The position numbers were made by a program, and so were the translations under genes. A stretch of 64,000 nt of DNA from Brevibacillus laterosporus (GTDB taxonomy: Bacteria; Bacillota; Bacilli; Brevibacillales; Brevibacillaceae), in contig NZ_JAUKFY010000024.1 of the NCBI RefSeq assembly GCF_030489605.1, forward strand, positions 1-64,000, written 5' to 3'. Of this stretch, positions 43,230-52,499 are shown piece by piece; position 1 is the stretch's first letter; each line of letters begins with the position of its first letter. The notes beneath the pieces were generated by a model. The model saw only the letters and a program-made list of their open reading frames with translations, was not told where the DNA came from and ran no database searches.

Positions 43230-44693
43230 ATGAATAAAAAAGTAATGACTTTATCGGTAGGAGTAGTGTCCGCTGGCGTACTTTTTGCTGTCGTCCCGAT
43301 GATGGCTAACGCTGACAACGAAATGAAGTCATCTACCACAGCTATTTCAGCTACTTCAGATACAAAAACAACGGCTCCCACAGATAAAGAGACGCCTTTA
43401 TCCAGCCATGCGAAAAATATGACGCCAGCAGGCCAAGTACGGGAAAATTATTTATATAACATAGAGAATCTAGAACAGGAAAACAAGCTGTTTTTGCAGA
43501 TGCTCCTAAAAGATTATAAGGATCGAATATATGTTGTCGTAAAAGACCCAAATATGAACTTTGAGAAAAAGCTCAAGGATGTTATTGAAGAGTATGGAGA
43601 TGAGTGGCAAAGTATTTTCAAAGAAGATTTTGACCATATTTATCTGTCTGTACGAGCGTTAGAGAAAGGGTTTGATTCCTACTCGGAAGAAACGACAAAC
43701 GGTATAACGACGGTCGCTGGCAAGGTGCAACCAGGTATAACGAGGGTGGTTATCACTTCTGAAAAAGGAAATAGAGTAGAAGTGCTTCAATTCTCTTCAA
43801 AGCATACGTTTCGTGTAAGCATGCCGCAAGCATCTGCAGGGGAATTGCTAACACTACAGGCTTATCAGCAGAATAAATTAGTGGAAAGTGCTAAATTACG
43901 AATTAAAGAAGCACCTGTACTGACCGAAAATGCCTTGATTTATTCCCTGGCAAAATATAATTCACAAAAGAACGAGATCTCCTTCCAAGGGAAAGTAAAG
44001 AGCTCCGCTGATCAAGTCAAAATTACGTATAACGGAATAACGAAAGAAATCCCGATCAAACAATTCTGGAGCTATGTAGGTTCCTTCTCATGGCAAATGC
44101 CGGTAACAGGTGATGCAATTCCGTCTTCTGCTAGTGTGGAGGTCTTTTCTAAGGGTAGGCTCATTGATCGTCAAACCATTCAGGTAATAAATATCTGGAA
44201 GGGTGTGGATGGAGTCTGGGATATGTTTAAACAATGGCAGGGGGATGCCTTTTTCGATAAAAAAGATAAGATGCTTCGCTTAAAGGGGAAATGGGACGAC
44301 CTAAGGGAAAAATTGGAGAAATTACCGAAACAAGCCTTAGACTCAATGAAAGTAGTGGTAACATTCCCGGATGGCAAGAAGCATGAACAAAAAATGGAAG
44401 CTATCATTGAACAGGGGAATCGCGATGAGTATGTGTTAAAATTCCCGTTCAAGGGTTCTAATCATAAGGTTACAGCAGTGCATGTTGCTTTTTATAATGG
44501 GGATAACTTGTTGTATGAGCAGGACGTAGAGGTTAAAAACTATGCGAAGTTAAAGTCAACGGACACCCCGCAATATGATAAAGAACAGCAAAAAGAACAA
44601 AAAAAGCAAGAGAAAGAGCAAAAAAAGAAAGAAAAGGAGCAGGAAAAACAAAAGAGCTGGAAAGAGAAGTGGGAAAGCCGTTGGCGAGACTAA
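43230..44693 (+). CDS. Secreted hypothetical protein with Ig-like regions and a Lys/Glu/Gln tail
   Basis: A 487-aa protein with a signal peptide (KKVMTLSVGVVSAGVLFAV, cleaved after ANA near residue 28). A Ser/Thr-rich linker is followed by a helical region, then two or three beta-sandwich-like segments (GKVQPGITRVVITSEKG, GKVKSSADQVKITYNG). The last 40 residues are a highly charged coiled coil of KEQ/KEK repeats ending SWKEKWESRWRD. The charged tail could hold the protein to the wall or to teichoic acids. The start is preceded by AAAGGGGCAGG. Function unknown. Confidence 0.78.
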   Translation: MNKKVMTLSVGVVSAGVLFAVVPMMANADNEMKSSTTAISATSDTKTTAPTDKETPLSSHAKNMTPAGQVRENYLYNIENLEQENKLFLQMLLKDYKDRIYVVVKDPNMNFEKKLKDVIEEYGDEWQSIFKEDFDHIYLSVRALEKGFDSYSEETTNGITTVAGKVQPGITRVVITSEKGNRVEVLQFSSKHTFRVSMPQASAGELLTLQAYQQNKLVESAKLRIKEAPVLTENALIYSLAKYNSQKNEISFQGKVKSSADQVKITYNGITKEIPIKQFWSYVGSFSWQMPVTGDAIPSSASVEVFSKGRLIDRQTIQVINIWKGVDGVWDMFKQWQGDAFFDKKDKMLRLKGKWDDLREKLEKLPKQALDSMKVVVTFPDGKKHEQKMEAIIEQGNRDEYVLKFPFKGSNHKVTAVHVAFYNGDNLLYEQDVEVKNYAKLKSTDTPQYDKEQQKEQKKQEKEQKKKEKEQEKQKSWKEKWESRWRD

Positions 44694-44714
44694 TAAAGTA
44701 GAACCAAACAGATA

Positions 44715-44750
44715 GAAAAAGCCAGGCAAAGCTATGTCCTGGCTTTATGA
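44715..44750. terminator. Intrinsic terminator between convergent genes
   Basis: AAAAAGCCAGG / CCTGGCTTT with an eleven-base loop. Confidence 0.8.
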
Positions 44751-44764
44751 CGTAGCGGAAACAT

Positions 44765-45103
44765 TTATGGATGATAAGATTGTACATACGCAATAATTTC
44801 CCTTATGTAATCACCAATAATAGGAATGGACAAAAATTTTGATAACAGAGAACCTAACAACGCTAGAACAATGGCCGTACCAATAGTTAGTCCTAACCCT
44901 CTAGCTAAGCCAGCGACAAAATTGGTCCAGATTAAACGCCGCGGGGTCGTATAATTAAGAACGATATCAGCCAACCGAATATCTTCCAAATACAGACCTA
45001 TCTTGTGCAGAGTAGCATTCAATTGGCGAACCTGTTGCAATTCCTCTATTGCCTTTTCTAATTCCTGAACGAGACGATCGGGGGAAACGGGTGGAGTGCT
45101 CAT
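44765..45103 (-). CDS. DUF5665 membrane protein
   Basis: A 112-aa protein: an N-terminal coiled coil (LVQELEKAIEELQQVRQL), then the conserved block LADIVLNYTTPRRLIWTNFVAGLARGLGLTIGTAIVLALL, and one C-terminal membrane-associated hairpin with the IPIIGDYIREI motif. This is the DUF5665 arrangement. The second hydrophobic stretch makes one or two spans. Function unknown. ATG 45103 has AAGGAGGAGAG upstream. Confidence 0.85.
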   Translation of the reverse strand: MSTPPVSPDRLVQELEKAIEELQQVRQLNATLHKIGLYLEDIRLADIVLNYTTPRRLIWTNFVAGLARGLGLTIGTAIVLALLGSLLSKFLSIPIIGDYIREIIAYVQSYHP

Positions 45104-45221
45104 AAATCTCTCCTCCTTATGTTTATGATAAGAATGGTATCTTTTTCATATGGCATCATTGCTAGAGCACGTAAGCCCATGTACAATAAACAATATGTAA
45201 TGAAAAGAGGAGGATGATGAT

Positions 45222-45674
45222 ATGGCAGAAACAGTAGCACAATCATTATCTGAAGAATTGTTTGAATATCTACAACATGAACGTTATGTGACTTTAGGAA
45301 GCATTGATTACGAGACAAAGGCCCCTGTTTTAAGTGCGATATCCTGGATAGTAGCAATAGATAATCATACGATTCGAATTGCTCTGGATAGTCGTTCGCG
45401 GATTCTTACAAATGTAAGTCAGGACCCAAAAGTAGTGCTTAATTTAATTGGCTGTGGTTCTACTTATGCGATTAACGGAATCGCTAAGGTTATAGCAGAC
45501 AAAATGGAAGGCGTGCCGCTTAAATTAAGCATGCTGGAAGTCAAAATTGAAAGCGTACGAGATATTATGTTTTATGGTTCTCGTATCAGTGTAGATCCAC
45601 AATATGAAAAGACCTATGATCAAAATGCAGCGGCCAAGCTAGATCAACAGGTATTGACAGCACTTCGCTCATAA
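45222..45674 (+). CDS. Pyridoxamine 5'-phosphate oxidase-like FMN-binding split-barrel protein
   Basis: A 150-aa protein with the split-barrel core: YVTLGSIDYETKAPVLSAISWIVAIDNHTIRIALDSRSRILTNVSQDPKVVLNLIG, in which a strand with RSR-type phosphate contacts and an NVSQDPKVVL helix are diagnostic. Such proteins bind FMN or F420-like cofactors and handle pyridoxal or oxidative chemistry. The substrate is unknown. Ribosome site AAGAGGAGGATGA. Terminator follows at 45747. Confidence 0.82.
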   Translation: MAETVAQSLSEELFEYLQHERYVTLGSIDYETKAPVLSAISWIVAIDNHTIRIALDSRSRILTNVSQDPKVVLNLIGCGSTYAINGIAKVIADKMEGVPLKLSMLEVKIESVRDIMFYGSRISVDPQYEKTYDQNAAAKLDQQVLTALRS

Positions 45675-45746
45675 GCTATTACTTAGCATAAGCGAAAAGA
45701 TTCGTGCTCATGCAAGCTTTTACAAAAACAATAATAAGTGCTTTCA

Positions 45747-45783
45747 AAAAAGAAAGATGGTTATCCCATCTTTCTTTTTGTTT
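45747..45783 (+). terminator. Intrinsic terminator
   Basis: AAAGAAAGATGG-ttat-CCCATCTTTCTTTTT, strong hairpin. Confidence 0.88.
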
Positions 45784-45810
45784 TATGTACATAAAAAATA
45801 TCATGCAGGC

Positions 45811-45855
45811 AATAAAAAAGGCTAACTAGGCAAATAGGCTGGATAGTTAGCCCTC
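45811..45855 (-). terminator. Intrinsic terminator of the HTH-TPR gene at 45901
   Basis: On the minus strand GGCTAACT...AGTTAGCC followed by TTTTTTATT. Confidence 0.82.
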
Positions 45856-45900
45856 CGGCTATTCCTTCTTACGCAGAAAAAAGACTTTTATCAGGAAACA

Positions 45901-47169
45901 TTAAGCTTCTGCTGTAAAAGTAATAGAACGCTCGTACATTTTAGCGGCTTGCTCAAAGCGTTGATTCTTCAAATGAATGTGACCCAATAATTGGTAGGTT
46001 TTAATTAAAAACGCTTGCATATTCTTGATTGTAAAATAACCTCTTGCATTTTCTAAATGGACGAGAGCTTCATCATCTTCTCCCTGCATTAACATTACTT
46101 CAGCTAAGATAAATTGTGCCTCAGCCAGCATTTTTTCATTATCAGAAGAAATCACAGATTGACAAAGGGCTTTTGCTTCGTCTAAACGTTTTTGTAAACG
46201 ATATACATCAGCTAGAGCGATACGTGTAAAATTCAGAAGCTCGTCTTCCATTTGATTAGATAAGAATTTCTGAGCTTGTTTCAAACAGGTTTCTGCTTTA
46301 TCGTACACCATTGTTTCTTTGTACATAAGCCCTAGGTTTAATTGCACTTCCGCTAAACGAACAGGATTGTTGGCGATTTCAAAAATAGATAAGGCTTGTC
46401 TATAGAAGGATTCTGCTTCTTGATATTGTTGAATTTGATGATAACAATTTCCTAGCGATAAATAAAGGTCGCCGCTCTTATATAAGATACCATAATTTTT
46501 GTTTAATTCTTTTGCTTGCTGTAAATGCTCAATTGCTGAGTAAAATTCACCTAATTTACTATGCATGCTTCCTACATGCAACAAAACAGAAATACGCAAT
46601 AAGCCGCTAATTTCATAACGATTTAATAATTGAAGTGCTTCGTTCAACAGATGAACGGCTTTTTCTGGCTGATCGTGCTCACAATAGAAGTGACCGAGGG
46701 AGTCTAGAGCGCGGATCAAGACAGTAGGGTTATCTGAGTCTTGGGTGAGAACAATACTATTGCTATAGTGATCTTCTGCTTGTTCCAAGCGACCGTCCAC
46801 TTCAGCTATTTTTCCTTTTGCCCAGAGATAAACACCCTCTTCAGATTGTGGAATAACAGCACCTTGAAGCTTTAACAACCACTTACGGGCAATTTCCCAC
46901 TCCTGTTCATCAATGCGATTAATTATGTGGCGTAAGGAATTTTGAATTTCGACAAGCGTGAAAGAAGGGTTTTCGGTTTCAGTCCATAGTTCTTTAATTT
47001 CGGTATGTAGTCGTTTTGCCAATTGTTCCAAAATTTCAGGCGACGGAATAACCTGACCTTTTTCAATTTGACTGACATAGCTGCGATTACAAATGCCTTC
47101 TGCCAAATCTCCTTGTGTCATCTTTAGCCTTTTGCGGAATTCGCGCAGTCTTTTTCCTACTTGCGTCAT
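45901..47169 (-). CDS. HTH-TPR (RRNPP-like) transcriptional regulator, second copy
   Basis: The N-terminal ~65 residues form an XRE helix-turn-helix (VGKRLREFRKRLKMTQGDLAEGICNRSYVSQIEKGQVIPSPEILEQLAKRL), the remainder is about eight to nine TPR-like pairs of helices (for example GDLYLSLGNCYHQIQQYQEAESFYRQAL). This is the architecture of PlcR/NprR-type peptide-sensing regulators. ATG 47169 after AAGGGTG gives 422 aa and aligns with the paralogue at 47425; 23 further upstream codons are open but unlikely. It shares most of its HTH with the upstream gene, indicating a tandem duplication, and is separated by a terminator. Confidence 0.85.
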   Translation of the reverse strand: MTQVGKRLREFRKRLKMTQGDLAEGICNRSYVSQIEKGQVIPSPEILEQLAKRLHTEIKELWTETENPSFTLVEIQNSLRHIINRIDEQEWEIARKWLLKLQGAVIPQSEEGVYLWAKGKIAEVDGRLEQAEDHYSNSIVLTQDSDNPTVLIRALDSLGHFYCEHDQPEKAVHLLNEALQLLNRYEISGLLRISVLLHVGSMHSKLGEFYSAIEHLQQAKELNKNYGILYKSGDLYLSLGNCYHQIQQYQEAESFYRQALSIFEIANNPVRLAEVQLNLGLMYKETMVYDKAETCLKQAQKFLSNQMEDELLNFTRIALADVYRLQKRLDEAKALCQSVISSDNEKMLAEAQFILAEVMLMQGEDDEALVHLENARGYFTIKNMQAFLIKTYQLLGHIHLKNQRFEQAAKMYERSITFTAEA

Positions 47170-47335
47170 ATAGCAAACACCCTTGTTATTAATTTTGATT
47201 GTTTCGTGAATATTATCATTATACAACTTATTATACAAAATGTAACAATTAAATTTAGGTTGTGAAAGAAAAATACAGTATCAAAATTAAAGTTTTAGTC
47301 TAATTAAGCAGTCTTTTTTTATTAGCATATATAAA

Positions 47336-47379
47336 CAAACACGAAAAAGAGGCGATATAAAGCCTCTTTTTCGTGTTTG
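47336..47379. terminator. Perfect 18-bp stem terminator between the two HTH-TPR genes
   Basis: CAAACACGAAAAAGAGGC-gatataaa-GCCTCTTTTTCGTGTTTG, an uninterrupted 18-bp inverted repeat that separates the transcripts of the paralogous regulators. Confidence 0.9.
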
Positions 47380-47424
47380 TTAAAAATATATTGATATAAT
47401 AAATTCGTTATAGTGCTCATCAAT

Positions 47425-48681
47425 TTATTTGTGGAGCAAAGATAAACGAGCAATTTTTTCGGGTTGTTGGGAATGGGTACTGATTCTAAGAAGCACCTCA
47501 TAGGAACGTACGACATACTGAGTAGATCGTTCAGCCGTAAAATATTGCATAGCTTGTTCTAAATGATAGAGTGCTTGCTCATAATTCCCGCAATCGGTCA
47601 AAATATTAGCATAATTCAAGTTGATCTCTGCTAATAAATGTGAGTTGTTGCAATTGTGAATGATGCTTTCACAGAGCTCCTTTGCTCGTTGATAGTAACC
47701 CATATCCCGATAAAGATGAGCCAGCTCGTTTGTAGCGTTATTAAACCAATGCTTTTGATCCAATTTTTGTAAAATATCAATAGCTTTTAACAAGTATTCC
47801 TCGGATTTTTCGTAGCATTTCGTTACCCGATACAAGATGCCTAAGTTATTGTAGGTATTAGCAATTAGCTTTTCATCTGGTACGAGCTTTAGTACATCAA
47901 GGGCGAGAAGGTTATATTTCTCAGCCTGCTCATGCTGGTGCAGATGCAGATGACAAATAGCTAAGCCCATGTAAATAGAGGTGCTCTTGTACATGGTTCC
48001 ATACGCATCATTCAATTGGACTGCTTGGTTTAGCAGCTCGATGGCTGAATAGTACTCTTCTAAACTTCCATGCATTTTAGCAGACGTATATAGAAGGGAA
48101 ATTCGTAATAAACCACCAATCTCAAAACGATTCACCAATTGCAATGCTTCGCTTAAGAATGGTATCGCTTTTTTCGCCTGACGAGTCATTCCATAGTAAT
48201 CTCCTAAGGATTGAAGACTGCGTACTAAGGAAACAGGATCATCTACGTCACGAGCAAGGGAGATGCTTTCGAGCAGTAGCTCCTCTACTTCCTCAAACCG
48301 TTGATCATGTAAGGCTAATTCTGCTTTGGCCCATAAATAAATGCATTGATCCTCCGTCCGCAGCTGCTGACCTTTTAATTTAAATATCCACTTGCGCGAA
48401 ATTTCAATATCATTTGCTTCTAAGCGGTTTACAATATGCCGCAATGCATTTTGAATTTCTACTTCTGAAAATCCAATAGGCGATTCCGATTCAGTCCACA
48501 GCTCTTTTAAATCGGTTTGTAAACGCTTAGCTAATTGATCAAGAATTTCAGGTGATGGTATAACATTTCCCTTTTCGATTTGACTAACATAACTACGGTT
48601 GCAAATACCAACAGACAATTCTTCTTGAGTCATACGTAGGTTTTTACGGAAGTAACGTAAACGCTTACCAACATGTGTCAC
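47425..48681 (-). CDS. HTH-TPR (RRNPP-like) transcriptional regulator, first copy
   Basis: GTG 48681, behind AAAAGGTGG, gives 418 aa and aligns with the start of the paralogue (THVGKRLRYFRKNLRMTQEEL). The HTH (residues about 4-60) is followed by TPR-like repeats to the C-terminus, such as LANTYNNLGILYRVTKCYEKSEEYLLKAIDILQ. The recognition helix SYVSQIEKG is identical in both copies, so they may bind related sites, while the TPR regions differ, suggesting different ligands. Divergently, 120 bases away, lies a short transcript for a hydrophobic peptide. Peptide control is an inference from architecture. Confidence 0.85.
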   Translation of the reverse strand: MTHVGKRLRYFRKNLRMTQEELSVGICNRSYVSQIEKGNVIPSPEILDQLAKRLQTDLKELWTESESPIGFSEVEIQNALRHIVNRLEANDIEISRKWIFKLKGQQLRTEDQCIYLWAKAELALHDQRFEEVEELLLESISLARDVDDPVSLVRSLQSLGDYYGMTRQAKKAIPFLSEALQLVNRFEIGGLLRISLLYTSAKMHGSLEEYYSAIELLNQAVQLNDAYGTMYKSTSIYMGLAICHLHLHQHEQAEKYNLLALDVLKLVPDEKLIANTYNNLGILYRVTKCYEKSEEYLLKAIDILQKLDQKHWFNNATNELAHLYRDMGYYQRAKELCESIIHNCNNSHLLAEINLNYANILTDCGNYEQALYHLEQAMQYFTAERSTQYVVRSYEVLLRISTHSQQPEKIARLSLLHK

Positions 48682-48736
48682 AAATATATCCACCTTTTCC
48701 CGTTTTTATTTTTTATTATACATAGAAATTACTAAA

Positions 48737-48765
48737 TTGACATATTTTTCTTACTATTATAAGAT
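48737..48765 (+). promoter_or_regulatory. Near-consensus sigma-A promoter of the peptide transcript
   Basis: TTGACA (48737-48742), 17 bases, TAAGAT (48760-48765). Predicted start about 48772. It faces away from the HTH-TPR gene whose start codon is at 48681. Confidence 0.8.
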
Positions 48766-48800
48766 ATATTTGTAAGCAAAATTGCAAAAGGTCAATGGGG

Positions 48801-48884
48801 GTGCGTTTTTATGAAGAAGCTCGGATCCGACGCTTGGGGCTAATTGCTTATTTTTTATTATTAATTTTACCGCCATTTTATTGA
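48801..48884 (+). CDS. 27-residue hydrophobic peptide, candidate signal peptide
   Basis: GTG 48801 after AAAAGG (nine bases) encodes a 27-residue peptide: a basic N-terminus (RFYEEARIRRL) and a hydrophobic C-terminal half (GLIAYFLLLILPPFY). The same sequence contains an overlapping 10-codon frame from ATG 48811 (MKKLGSDAWG) with GGGGG upstream. The short transcript from the promoter at 48737 to the terminator at 48899 holds no other gene. It lies beside an HTH-TPR regulator, as PapR does beside PlcR, and ends ...LPPFY. Which frame is used, and whether it is exported, is not known. Confidence 0.5.
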   Translation: MRFYEEARIRRLGLIAYFLLLILPPFY

Positions 48885-48898
48885 TCCTCTCGACCTAC

Positions 48899-48935
48899 TA
48901 AAAAGTTCCTCACTACTAGTGAGGAACTTTTTTTC
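48899..48935 (+). terminator. Strong intrinsic terminator of the peptide transcript
   Basis: AAAAGTTCCTCAC-tacta-GTGAGGAACTTTTTTT, 13-bp perfect stem. Confidence 0.92.
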
Positions 48936-48983
48936 AGTCTGTGTAAAGCATACGGTTTTCAAGTCAATTACTCAAAGAGCCAA

Positions 48984-50027
48984 TTATGCTTCATGTAAAA
49001 TAGGTGTTGGTTTTGTTTGAGTATTTGACATATGCTGTTTCAGACGTTCGTTGTACCCATTTACCCAGAGTGCATCAATCATTTCAAATTGTTCTTTTGT
49101 AAGTGGAGCTACTTCAGAAGCTAGTGCAAATTCTTTCAACGTTGCATCGCTAGTAATGTTAGGAAGAACGCTTACTACACTTGGCCGATATAAAGAGAAC
49201 TGGATTGCTAATTGCCCAATGGTTCTATCTTTGCCGTCAAATAAGCCTTTTTGTTTCATTTCCTGTACAACCTCAACGCCAGCTTGCATCCAATCTGTAG
49301 GGCGATGACTACGATGATCGCTCTTATCAAAGTGTTTATCAGGGTCATAGCTGCCATCCAATAAACCGGAAGCGTGAGGTACGCGAACGATCAGGGCGCG
49401 CTTCTCTTGTTCTGCAATTGGGAATAGATTGCGTGCAGGGTCTTGCTCTACAATGTTGTTGATAATTTGAATGGCAGCATAGCCCGGACGCTTCAAGGCA
49501 GCGATTGATTCATCCTCCCAGCCGATGTCAGGTCCCATTGCTGCTCCGTAATGACGGATTTTTCCTTCTTCTTTCAAACGCTCCAATGTTTCATGAATCT
49601 CGTCACTTAGTACGGATTCCATACGAGGATTGTGTAGTTGATAGAAGTCAATATAATCAGTGCCCAGTCGTTTTAAGCTTTGCTCACAAGCATAGCGAAT
49701 ATTTTCTTTGGACCAGTTTTGCGGCAATTCAGAATGCCCTTTTCGTTCACCAGGAATATTATAAATGTCATAGCCGAATTTCGTAGCAATGACAACTTTG
49801 TCGCGAATATCACCAAGTGCATCTTTTAGGATGGTTTCTCCTAAACCATTTCCGTATACATCGCCTGTATCAAAAAAAGTTACCCCATATTCATCATAAG
49901 AAGAGCGAAGCAAGCGTTTTCCCATTTCTACATCAGAAACGCCCCACCATTTAGTTGCTACAGACCATACGCCGAAGCCTACTTCAGAGACTGAAAGATC
50001 TGTGCCGGGAAGAGTTCTGTATTTCAT
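48984..50027 (-). CDS. Aldo/keto reductase
   Basis: NADPH-dependent reductase with the (alpha/beta)8 fold, 347 aa from ATG 50027 (AAGGAGAGA). Motifs: [33 protein letters not shown] (catalytic Asp/Tyr), [10 protein letters not shown] with the active-site Lys, [11 protein letters not shown] (catalytic His) and a C-terminal cofactor segment [30 protein letters not shown]. The substrate cannot be inferred. It is separated from its neighbours by terminators. Confidence 0.93.
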   Translation of the reverse strand: MKYRTLPGTDLSVSEVGFGVWSVATKWWGVSDVEMGKRLLRSSYDEYGVTFFDTGDVYGNGLGETILKDALGDIRDKVVIATKFGYDIYNIPGERKGHSELPQNWSKENIRYACEQSLKRLGTDYIDFYQLHNPRMESVLSDEIHETLERLKEEGKIRHYGAAMGPDIGWEDESIAALKRPGYAAIQIINNIVEQDPARNLFPIAEQEKRALIVRVPHASGLLDGSYDPDKHFDKSDHRSHRPTDWMQAGVEVVQEMKQKGLFDGKDRTIGQLAIQFSLYRPSVVSVLPNITSDATLKEFALASEVAPLTKEQFEMIDALWVNGYNERLKQHMSNTQTKPTPILHEA

Positions 50028-50175
50028 AGATAATCTCTCCTTCTTAATAATAAGAATAATAATCAACTATGCCTTATCTTACCATGATTGTTTTACGCTT
50101 TGAAAGTTCTTATATACTTACATGTGACTGAATGGTGTCAAGTACTGTCAATCCGACAAAAAGCAGGAAGAAACA

Positions 50176-50221
50176 AAACAACCTATCCAAGCCAGTGATG
50201 TAGGGCAGGGATAGGTTGTAG
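50176..50221 (-). terminator. Intrinsic terminator of the YhcN/YlaJ gene at 50230
   Basis: CAACCTATCC / GGATAGGTTG stem with T-rich tail on the minus strand. Confidence 0.8.
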
Positions 50222-50229
50222 GGTATGCT

Positions 50230-50898
50230 TTATTGATTCATGTAGGGCTGGCCCGGCTTTTGCTGAGGTTCTTTTTCAGGCCGCTTCATATTATTAGCTC
50301 CGGGCTGCTGTGATCTGGTACCTGGCTGTTGTCCATTCTGATATGGCTCTTCCCTCCTTATAACATCACTTGGGAATTGAGGAATAATACGTCCTGTGAT
50401 ATCTGCCAGTTCTTCCAGAATGCCTGCTACAGATCGGCCATTCGTCATATCAGCTTGTACTTCTACTAACCGTTGACGCAAATCCGCATCAGCAGTTACT
50501 AATGCAGTAGCGCCTTGCGGATCTTCCTTGAGGGCCTCGGCTACAGAATATTTAATAACCCCTACTTCGGGCCGATCTAGCTTTTCGTCTACATCGATAG
50601 CTACAATGGCGTATTTGCCTAATACAACGGCTGTAGAATTTTTAACGTTTTTTACTTTGTTTGCCAGTTTAACCAAGCGATCTGCTGTAGCTTGCGGAGA
50701 TTGATCATAGCGAGGGGCAGGCTGTGTTTGTTCTACCCGTTGTGTTTTTGGTTTAGATGGATGACTGCCTTGCTGGGAACCTGCTGCATTTTGAACGCCT
50801 TTAGGGGTTCCTGCTCCTTGTGTCTGTGTTTTTTGATTATTGGTTTGACAAGCTGCAAGTACTAAACAACAAGCTAGAGTATAGATAAGTCGTCTCAT
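50230..50898 (-). CDS. YhcN/YlaJ-family sporulation lipoprotein
   Basis: A 222-aa lipoprotein: signal peptide MRRLIYTLACCLVLAAC with lipidation at the Cys of LAAC. After a Gln-rich linker comes the YhcN/YlaJ domain (ADRLVKLANKVKNVKNSTAVVLGKYAIVAIDVDEKL) and a proline/glutamine-rich tail. Two codons earlier-in-frame starts (GTG 50919) exist; ATG 50898 is closest to the signal peptide. It precedes phoH divergently, as ylaJ neighbours ylaK (phoH-like) in B. subtilis, so this copy is the likelier YlaJ orthologue. Confidence 0.85.
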   Translation of the reverse strand: MRRLIYTLACCLVLAACQTNNQKTQTQGAGTPKGVQNAAGSQQGSHPSKPKTQRVEQTQPAPRYDQSPQATADRLVKLANKVKNVKNSTAVVLGKYAIVAIDVDEKLDRPEVGVIKYSVAEALKEDPQGATALVTADADLRQRLVEVQADMTNGRSVAGILEELADITGRIIPQFPSDVIRREEPYQNGQQPGTRSQQPGANNMKRPEKEPQQKPGQPYMNQ

Positions 50899-51164
50899 GT
50901 TTTGTCCAATCCTTTCCACGGGAACTTACTTTCGAGTATTATGCCACTAGTGTTTGCTCCCCATTGCTTTTTATACGAACGGACAAGGAGTTCGTCTATC
51001 TTTTATTGTTAGTACATAGATATGGACTATCAGATAACTTTTACACGCCATTCCTGTAGGTCAGGTTACCCTAAAAAAAGAAGAGAAAGAAAGGAAATCC
51101 AGCAAACAAGATCACAACATGTGCATAAAATATGGAAGATGGGTAAGGGGAGGCGAATCATGAT

Positions 51165-52499
51165 TTGAAAAAAATCTATGTAATTGATACCAACGTACTC
51201 CTGCAAGATCCAATGGCGATCTACTCCTTTCACAACAACGATATCGTCATTCCGGCAGTCGTATTAGAAGAGGTGGATTCAAAAAAACGGTATATGGATG
51301 AAATTGGTCGTAACTCTCGGCATGTGTCCCGGCTCTTGGACCGATTGCGGCTTAATGGTCATTTGCATCAGGGTATACAGTTGGATACGGGGGCTACTCT
51401 ACGGGTGGAATTAAATCATTCTACGATGGGGAATATGCAGAAACAGTTTCATGAGATGACGAATGACAATCGAATCCTAGCAGTAGCACTCAATCTGCAA
51501 GAGGAAGAACGGACCGCTGGGCAAGGACGCCCTGTTATTTTGGTTAGCAAGGATGCCTTAATGAGGGTCAAAGCAGATGCCTTAGGTTTAACCGCAGAGG
51601 ACTTTTTATCGGACCGAGTGGTTCGGGAGTATTCAAGCATTTATCTTGGCTATCTAAACCGAACGGTCCCCTCGGATGTCATTAAGTTGTTTTACAACAA
51701 TCGCTGTCTTAGTCTGGAGACAGTCTTCCCTTATGAAGACTTTTATCCCCATCAATTCCTGATATTAAAGGACGAATGTAATCCATCCATTTCTGCTATT
51801 GGTAAAATTGATGGAGAAGCACGATATTATGAGCCTCTTGTCTCCAATGATGATTCCATTTGGGGTGTGAAGGCGCGCAATGCTCAACAAAAAATGGCTT
51901 TTGAATTATTATTGCGAGATGACGTTCCTTTAGTAACCATGACAGGGAAAGCAGGAACGGGAAAAACCCTGATTGCACTTGCCGCGGGTTTGCTGCAAAT
52001 TGAAGATTTGCAAAAGTATAAAAAATTGCTGATTGCAAGACCGATTGTACCGATGGGAAAAGATATTGGGTACCTGCCCGGTGAAAAAGAAGAGAAGCTC
52101 CGCCCTTGGATGCAGCCAATCTACGATAATTTGGAGTATTTATTTAACACAAAGAAATCGGGTGACCTGGAAAAAATTTTAGATGGGATGGGAAGCATTC
52201 AGGTGGAGGCTCTGACCTATATCAGAGGGAGGTCTATTCCGGGGCAATATATAATTATTGATGAAGCGCAGAATTTGACAAAGCATGAGGTCAAAACCAT
52301 TTTGACTCGGGTGGGGGAGGGCTCTAAAATTATCTTAATGGGCGATCCAGAGCAAATTGACCACCCCTATTTGGATGAAAGCAATAACGGACTTACCTAT
52401 GTGGTTGAAATGTTTAAGGATCAAAAGCTAGCGGGTCATATCAAGCTGGAAAAAGGGGAGCGCAGCGTGTTAGCTCAATTGGCTGCGGATATTCTCTAA
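51165..52499 (+). CDS. phoH: PhoH2-type protein (PIN domain plus PhoH ATPase)
   Basis: A 444-aa protein: N-terminal PIN-type nuclease domain (YVIDTNVLLQDP, VVLEEVDSKKR) and a C-terminal PhoH ATPase with Walker A TGKAGTGKTLIALAAG and Walker B YIIIDEAQNLTKHEVKTILTR, then ILMGDPEQIDHPYLD. PhoH2 proteins unwind and cleave RNA, and are linked in other species to toxin-antitoxin modules, though none is evident here. The start is TTG 51165 after AGGGGAGGCG. It corresponds to B. subtilis YlaK. Confidence 0.93.
   Translation: MKKIYVIDTNVLLQDPMAIYSFHNNDIVIPAVVLEEVDSKKRYMDEIGRNSRHVSRLLDRLRLNGHLHQGIQLDTGATLRVELNHSTMGNMQKQFHEMTNDNRILAVALNLQEEERTAGQGRPVILVSKDALMRVKADALGLTAEDFLSDRVVREYSSIYLGYLNRTVPSDVIKLFYNNRCLSLETVFPYEDFYPHQFLILKDECNPSISAIGKIDGEARYYEPLVSNDDSIWGVKARNAQQKMAFELLLRDDVPLVTMTGKAGTGKTLIALAAGLLQIEDLQKYKKLLIARPIVPMGKDIGYLPGEKEEKLRPWMQPIYDNLEYLFNTKKSGDLEKILDGMGSIQVEALTYIRGRSIPGQYIIIDEAQNLTKHEVKTILTRVGEGSKIILMGDPEQIDHPYLDESNNGLTYVVEMFKDQKLAGHIKLEKGERSVLAQLAADIL

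Noticed and set aside
45870-45902. 10-codon frame (MFPDKSLFSA) overlapping the stop of the second HTH-TPR gene, considered as its signal peptide
   Set aside because: No ribosome site, too short for secretion, and no second element such as a promoter.
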